This document shows positions 44,729 to 49,775 of a stretch of DNA of 49,775 bases, piece after piece (positions within the stretch are counted from its first letter, which is position 1; each line of letters starts with the position of its first letter). The translations under genes and the position numbers were made by a program. Location of the stretch: the NCBI GenBank assembly GCA_016124425.1, contig WGNT01000077.1, positions 1 to 49,775 on the forward strand, read 5' to 3'. Source of the stretch: Cytophagales bacterium (GTDB lineage Bacteria; Bacteroidota; Bacteroidia; Cytophagales; Cyclobacteriaceae). Below the pieces are notes generated by a model. That model worked only from the letters and a program-made list of their open reading frames with translations. It ran no database searches and was not told the DNA's origin.

Positions 44729-47700
44729 TTAATGGATTAAAATTTTGTGTTTCAACGTTTCATTATCCGTATTAATGATCAGTAGGAAAAGCCCGGATCC
44801 ATAGTTTCGGAAGTCAAATGCCGGGGTTTTTCCAACAACACCCCCATAAATTATTCGTCCATTGCTGTCGATAATCTGTACGGAAGTATTTTCAGCTAAC
44901 TCTGACGGATAATTGAAATTAACCACTCCATTGGAAGGCTGTGGATATATCGTGATTTTTCCTGACTCCAATGCATCTTCGCTCTCACTTTCCTTCTCTT
45001 CAAGAACTTGGTCTGCTAACACAACCCTTAAGTTCTCCCCGTATTTGGCAGTAAAACGGATTGTTTTGGCACCTCCTGCGAGGCTATTTCTGTCGTAAGG
45101 AGTGGATGTCAATTCATAATCTCCAGGATTGAACCTTCTTCCATTGTAGTGGTTGGCAGCAAGATCCCCAAACAGGGTATAAGGTTTTACTCTCTCTCTT
45201 ATGGTTTTCTGGAATGGTCCTGAAAGCATCATTACGACATTGTTTATGTCTTCGCCGACAGTGTTTGCTCTGATGCTTAGTCTGGTAAGTCCATATTTAT
45301 TTAGATCTAATACATCCTGATCTTTCAATTCCATTATATCTTCATTTATATCGGCATTCACTAAGGTATAGCTTGTCACCGCAAATCCGGAAATCACTTC
45401 AAATTGGATAGTAGCTATCTCCCCACCAAATCCTTCGCTGTTTGAGGCGGAATTTGGATAAGCCTTTGCCTTAAGTGTGTATTTTCCAAGAGGTAGCTTT
45501 CTTCCAGAATAGTTACCTTTATTGTCACCAAATAAAGCATAAGGTGCCACCCGTTCGAAAATGCTTGAGTTAAATGGCCCTTCAATTTCCATTTTCATGG
45601 ATCCTATCGGAGATTTGTCCGCCTCGCCTCTTATATTAAACCTGATGTCTCCAAGTTTTGCCAAATCAAGCACATCTCCGTCTCGTATTTTTTGAACATC
45701 CTGATTTGTATGGGAATCTACCAGTACAAATGTGCTTACTTCCATATCATATTTTATGGTAAAATTGACGGTATAGTCTGAACCTACTTCTCCTTGACGG
45801 TTAGATTTAGCAAATGGCTTCGCATAGAGGGTATATTCACCAGAAGAAAGCTTCCGTCCGTTATAATTTGAATTGATATCTCCAAATAGCGCATAAGGGA
45901 TAACGTTTTCCACACGTCCGGTTTTACTGGTAGGACAGGTTTCGCACTCGGTTTGGAATTCCATTTCAATCCATACACTTCCAACGACCTCTGGATCAGC
46001 AATTGCGACGAAACTGAGCGTTAGGTCTTTAATCTCAGAAAAAAGCAATTCATCTCCCTCTTTGATCTCCCTGACAATTTGGTTCTTGTCGGCATCGACC
46101 AATGCAAACGCTTTGATCGCAATTTCATTTATTGATTCATCTGTTACAAGCACCGAGATGGTTCCCTTCAGGTCCTCATTAACTGTGACATCAAACATAA
46201 TAACCCCGGATTCGTTTGTACCTAAACAAAATGTCGCCCTTCCGTACTCCCAAGTAAAACCTTTACCGGAATCTTGCCCATTTATTGCAAGTGACACTTC
46301 TTCCCCAACTATAGGAAGACCAAATTGATCGAGCACTGTGACTGTCAAGCAAATATCCTCGCCAGCATCGACTTGCTTGTCTGAAACACTTAGGTTGAGG
46401 GTCGTAGGTATAGGTTGTTGACTAGTTGATTCCTCCGTTACGAGCACAGAGGCGCTCTCCTGAAGTTCCTCATCAACTGTGGCATCAAATACAAGGACCC
46501 CAGCCTCTTGTGGTGTAATACAGAAGTCCAACCTACCATTTTCATCGGTAATATCTCTTTTATAGAATACGCCATCGACATCAAGGGTTACATCTGACCC
46601 TACGACTGGAAGTCCGAATTGATCCAGAACTGTAACCGCCAGACAAAGCTCCTCGCCAACCTGGATTTGTTCCTGAGACAGGCTAATATTTAGAATGGTT
46701 GGTATGGGTTGTACATCTACAACGTTAAGGACAGAAAGTACCTTTACTCCACCTTCAGTATAGAAACCGAAAGTAAACTGCCCCGCGGTATTTGAAGTAA
46801 AACAATACTGATATTTACCATCTTGTCCAGAGGTGACTTCGTCTACCACGTTTCCATTTAACTCTATGAAGAAGTCTGCACCGCCAAGTGGCATTACAAA
46901 CTGATCGAGAACTCCGAGATCAAAACAAATCTGCTCGCCGATAGTAATGATTTCATCTACGGGTGCAAGTCTAACTAACGTTGGAACAGGTATGATTAGA
47001 ATTCTAGTTAATGTAATAACCGAATTCACTCTCGCACCACCCGCATAATAGAAGGAAAGGATACGCTGTCCATCTCCGTCCTGTCCGTCCTGTTCCTTTA
47101 TTTCAAATGTCTCGCAAAATTCCGCAGCACCTTCTTCATTGGTGATGGCTGAACCGGAAGCTTGTCCGTTAATTTCCAAAAACACCTCAATCCCTTCCAT
47201 CACTTCGCCAAATTGGTCTAAGACAGTTGCGGTAACACATATCTCCTCGTCGAACGGAACAGTTGATGTAGCTAGGTCTACTTCGATATCGGTAGGGGCT
47301 GTAATGATGGGCAGAATTATCTTGGTCACTGTCACGGTTTGACTGGCTGTGGCTGTATTGCCATTGACGTCGGTCACAGTCCAGATCACTGTCGTGGTTC
47401 CTACAGCAAAAGTTGTAGGTGCGTCGCTGCTGACTTCTTCAACACCACAGTTTTCTGAAGTTAATGGAGTACCTAAGTCCACATCAGTGGCAGACTCCTC
47501 ACTTTCCCCTACCTGAATGCTAATGTTGGCTGGGGATGTGATTTCAGGTGCTTCGGTATCTATAACGGTTACGGTCTGTACCACTTCGTCCGCCTCATTG
47601 CCGGCTGCATCGGATGCTGCCCAGGTGATCTGGGTTGAGCCTACGGGGTAAGGTGCATTTAATGCAAGGCCGTCGCTTCTTGTCCCTGTAGCAGTTGGAT

Positions 47701-49775
47701 TATCGCAGTTATCACTTACGGCAGGAGCATCTATTTCAATTTCCGCATCACAAGATCCAGGATCGTTGGAACGGGTGATAATGGCCACGGGTGCAATAAC
47801 TGGACTCTCCTCATCGGTAACGGTCACGCTCTGCTGGGCAGTCGCTGTGTTGCCGTTGCCGTCGGTTACGGTCCAAATCACTGTGGTCGTGCCCACAGGG
47901 AAGGATGATTGGGCATTGTTGCTGATGCCGTCTGATGGGATGTCCTCTCCGGTCACCGTAGGTGAACCAAGGTCAATTCCTGTGGCTCCGCAAATTCCTT
48001 CATTGTTACTAACGGTTATGTTTGCAGGTGCTGCGATGGTTGGCAGGACTTCTCTTGTCACTGTCACGGTCTGACTGGCTGTGGCTGTATTACCATTGAC
48101 GTCGGTCACGGTCCAGATCACTGTCGTGGTTCCTACAGCAAAAGTTGTAGGTGCGTCGTTGCTGACTTCTTCAACACCACAGTTGTCGGAAGTGATTGGG
48201 GTTCCCAAATCCACATCAGTGGCCGACTCCTCGTTTGCCTGTATCTGAATATTGATATTGGCAGGGGCATTAATGACAGGTGCTTGGTTGTCCTTTACAA
48301 TGACATTGAAGCTCCTTGTGGTTAAATTTCCGGTCGCATCGATGGCTGTCCAGGTCACAACCGTGGTGCCCAATGGAAATTCTTCAGGTGCATCGTTGGT
48401 CAGGGAAGCGATGCTGCAATTGTCGGTGGCCTCCGGTATGGTCAGGTTGGCTTCTATGGCCGAACAGGCATCCGTATCTGCGCTTATTTCCAAGTTTGGA
48501 ATTTCAGGAATTGCAGGTGCCTCGGTATCAACTGCTGTTATAACCAATAGGTCTGAAACAGCGCTGCAGCCATTTTCATCGATTGTTGTGACTGTATATT
48601 CGCCTGGCCCAACTTCCACTGTTTGAGTGGTAGCCCCATTGCTCCACAGGTAACTTACGGCTTCATCGGTACTAAGGATGACAGTTCCTCCCGGGCAGGT
48701 CTCCGTGACATCCGCAATGATTATCGGTGCAATTGAGTTTTCACATGGGTCGGCGGTTTTGGTCAATATGATGGCATTCGAGGTGGTTTCAATGCTGTAG
48801 CCGTCAGGCAAATTGATTGCGCTGAAGTTGCCACTGATCGCACCTGAGCTGAGCTGCACAATGGTATAGGAATCTCCGGGCACATCGCCAATTTCGGAAA
48901 CATTTAGCGTACCGGCTAGGGTCAGCGCTCCTGCCCTCGCCAGTTGGTCGTGGCCTGTGCCTGGGCCGGAGTTGTCCTGAATTTCGATTACAAGGGTGCT
49001 GTTTGCTGAAAGTGGCTGCAATCCATTTATGGCCAAAACTCCAGTTGAAAGTCCCGGACCTATAATTCCTTGATTATTCAATACTGTATTAAAGGTAAGC
49101 CCCCCAATACCTAAAATCTCACCTGTGTTATTAAAAGTCACGCTAATGGTTGCATTACCCGCCCCTGTTTTAGTGGTGGTGCCGCTGTTGTTGATTGTAC
49201 CGGTGGCTCCAAATAAACCAGAACTGCTGCTGATGTTGAATTTCCCGGCATTGTTTATGGTAAAGGCCGAATTGAAAAATACAGCCTGTCCGGACAAATT
49301 AACTGTGCCGTTGTTGTTGAACTCACCCGGTGTCCCTGAAAAAAATTTTCCCTCAACCGGAGTAAGGTTTAAGGTACCTTCCTTACTGAGCACAATGGTT
49401 CCCGGACCTTGGACCTGTCCCCTGTCCCAATTCCAGATCCCGTCGATGGTTACAGTCTGGCCATTTGCCACCACCATGATTCCGCTTTGGTTCAAAGTCA
49501 ATGTGCTACCTATTGTTATGGAACTGTTTACAGTATGGGAACCTCCTGTTTGGTTAAATGTGCCCTGACCGCTTACATTTGCATTAGTCAAATGGCTCAT
49601 TGTTCCTGACGTAGCAAATATACCGCCATCAAACACCATATTGCCTGCATTGGTAAATGTGCCTATATTGGTAATAGTGCCCCCATCAATCTCAAAGTCG
49701 CCGCCTTCCAAATTGTTGAAGGTGATATTTAAGGTTGCATTACTTGCCCCCGTCTTGGTGACTGTTCCGCTGTTG
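44729..49775 (-). CDS. Giant modular T9SS-sorted adhesin-like protein (N-terminus beyond window)
   Basis: At least 1681 residues, secreted through the type IX system and attached to or released from the surface. The frame continues without a start to the window end; NSGTVTKTGASNATLNITFNN at that edge resembles a repeat farther along (INNSGTTTKTGAGNATISVTFNN). From the visible N-terminus: Gly/Asn-rich beta-helix-like repeats (to about 48750), an Ig/SprB-type module (YLWSNGATTQTVEV), five HYR domains (about 48535-47325), four Cys-paired Ig-like modules with VLDQFG (about 47300-46100), three modules of roughly 110 residues with LVDA...PYALFGD...YNGRKL (about 46085-45030), and a T9SS C-terminal sorting domain (IYPQPSNGVVNF to KHKILIH). 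Such proteins serve adhesion or gliding; the specific ligand is unknown. Confidence 0.9.
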   Translation of the reverse strand, partial: NSGTVTKTGASNATLNITFNNLEGGDFEIDGGTITNIGTFTNAGNMVFDGGIFATSGTMSHLTNANVSGQGTFNQTGGSHTVNSSITIGSTLTLNQSGIMVVANGQTVTIDGIWNWDRGQVQGPGTIVLSKEGTLNLTPVEGKFFSGTPGEFNNNGTVNLSGQAVFFNSAFTINNAGKFNISSSSGLFGATGTINNSGTTTKTGAGNATISVTFNNTGEILGIGGLTFNTVLNNQGIIGPGLSTGVLAINGLQPLSANSTLVIEIQDNSGPGTGHDQLARAGALTLAGTLNVSEIGDVPGDSYTIVQLSSGAISGNFSAINLPDGYSIETTSNAIILTKTADPCENSIAPIIIADVTETCPGGTVILSTDEAVSYLWSNGATTQTVEVGPGEYTVTTIDENGCSAVSDLLVITAVDTEAPAIPEIPNLEISADTDACSAIEANLTIPEATDNCSIASLTNDAPEEFPLGTTVVTWTAIDATGNLTTRSFNVIVKDNQAPVINAPANINIQIQANEESATDVDLGTPITSDNCGVEEVSNDAPTTFAVGTTTVIWTVTDVNGNTATASQTVTVTREVLPTIAAPANITVSNNEGICGATGIDLGSPTVTGEDIPSDGISNNAQSSFPVGTTTVIWTVTDGNGNTATAQQSVTVTDEESPVIAPVAIITRSNDPGSCDAEIEIDAPAVSDNCDNPTATGTRSDGLALNAPYPVGSTQITWAASDAAGNEADEVVQTVTVIDTEAPEITSPANISIQVGESEESATDVDLGTPLTSENCGVEEVSSDAPTTFAVGTTTVIWTVTDVNGNTATASQTVTVTKIILPIITAPTDIEVDLATSTVPFDEEICVTATVLDQFGEVMEGIEVFLEINGQASGSAITNEEGAAEFCETFEIKEQDGQDGDGQRILSFYYAGGARVNSVITLTRILIIPVPTLVRLAPVDEIITIGEQICFDLGVLDQFVMPLGGADFFIELNGNVVDEVTSGQDGKYQYCFTSNTAGQFTFGFYTEGGVKVLSVLNVVDVQPIPTILNISLSQEQIQVGEELCLAVTVLDQFGLPVVGSDVTLDVDGVFYKRDITDENGRLDFCITPQEAGVLVFDATVDEELQESASVLVTEESTSQQPIPTTLNLSVSDKQVDAGEDICLTVTVLDQFGLPIVGEEVSLAINGQDSGKGFTWEYGRATFCLGTNESGVIMFDVTVNEDLKGTISVLVTDESINEIAIKAFALVDADKNQIVREIKEGDELLFSEIKDLTLSFVAIADPEVVGSVWIEMEFQTECETCPTSKTGRVENVIPYALFGDINSNYNGRKLSSGEYTLYAKPFAKSNRQGEVGSDYTVNFTIKYDMEVSTFVLVDSHTNQDVQKIRDGDVLDLAKLGDIRFNIRGEADKSPIGSMKMEIEGPFNSSIFERVAPYALFGDNKGNYSGRKLPLGKYTLKAKAYPNSASNSEGFGGEIATIQFEVISGFAVTSYTLVNADINEDIMELKDQDVLDLNKYGLTRLSIRANTVGEDINNVVMMLSGPFQKTIRERVKPYTLFGDLAANHYNGRRFNPGDYELTSTPYDRNSLAGGAKTIRFTAKYGENLRVVLADQVLEEKESESEDALESGKITIYPQPSNGVVNFNYPSELAENTSVQIIDSNGRIIYGGVVGKTPAFDFRNYGSGLFLLIINTDNETLKHKILIH
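47325..48268. repeat. Near-identical direct DNA repeat inside the adhesin gene
   Basis: A segment of about 210 bases (47325-47536) recurs at 48057-48268, 732 bases away, exactly 244 codons. In the best 112 bases (from GACTGGCTGT at 47341 and 48073) I count three mismatches by eye. Each copy encodes most of an HYR domain (CGVEEVS-DAPTTFAVG). The two intervening HYR domains are less similar, so the pair is recently duplicated or gene-converted. Confidence 0.8.

Noticed and set aside
48252..49568. Long plus-strand frames antisense to the adhesin gene
   Set aside because: They arise from the biased codons of Thr/Val/Asn-rich repeats; no start signals or domains.

Overview
The window looks like a chromosomal segment of a free-living Bacteroidota bacterium, most likely a Cytophagales relative (Cyclobacteriaceae-like; this lineage is an inference from gene content). 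The signs are three SusC/SusD pairs, many signal-peptide-II lipoproteins, a type IX secretion (T9SS) C-terminal sorting domain, SprB and FISUMP modules, DUF2490 and DUF4421 beta-barrels, and Bacteroidota-style -7 promoter boxes (TAnnTTTG) in front of some genes. No rRNA, tRNA, CRISPR array, transposase or phage gene was seen.

Left part (1-8 kb, + strand): an inorganic-carbon locus. A small exported orphan protein precedes dabA and dabB (energy-coupled CO2/bicarbonate accumulation), a SulP-type anion (probably bicarbonate) permease with a STAS domain, a beta-carbonic-anhydrase-like protein that keeps the zinc ligands but has lost the Arg of the catalytic Asp-Arg dyad, and a DUF2490 outer-membrane barrel. 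Overlaps and very short gaps make dabA-to-DUF2490 one operon.

8-14 kb: an orphan lipoprotein (+), then a minus-strand SusC1-SusD1-small lipoprotein operon ended by a clear hairpin terminator. 14.7-17.2 kb (-): an FAD/NAD(P)-binding protein translationally coupled to an AEC-family permease. 17.5-27.7 kb: a Tat-exported TIM-barrel sugar isomerase/epimerase-like protein, SusC2/SusD2, an exported RraA-like protein, a block of dispersed repeats (four short palindromes, then 2.5 copies of a 163-bp repeat) and an exported sulfatase.

27.6-31.4 kb (+): GNAT acetyltransferase, ABC exporter half-transporter, acyl-CoA thioesterase, and an overlapping MntA/HepT (MNT-HEPN) toxin-antitoxin pair. 31.4-42 kb (-): a DUF6340-like lipoprotein, a ceramidase-like exported protein, SusC3/SusD3, a DUF4421 barrel and a PhoD-like phosphatase. 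None of the three SusC/D pairs has a recognisable glycoside hydrolase, polysaccharide lyase or ECF-sigma/anti-sigma partner in the window.

Right end (42-49.8 kb, -): a decayed outer-membrane barrel tail, a SprB/FISUMP cell-surface protein whose signal peptide sits in another reading frame across a T6 homopolymer (frameshift), and a giant T9SS-sorted modular adhesin (beta-helix repeats, five HYR, four Cys-paired Ig-like and three LVDA/YALFGD modules) whose N-terminus runs off the window. The most noteworthy items are the carbon-uptake locus with its altered carbonic-anhydrase homolog, the homopolymer frameshift, and the repeat structures.
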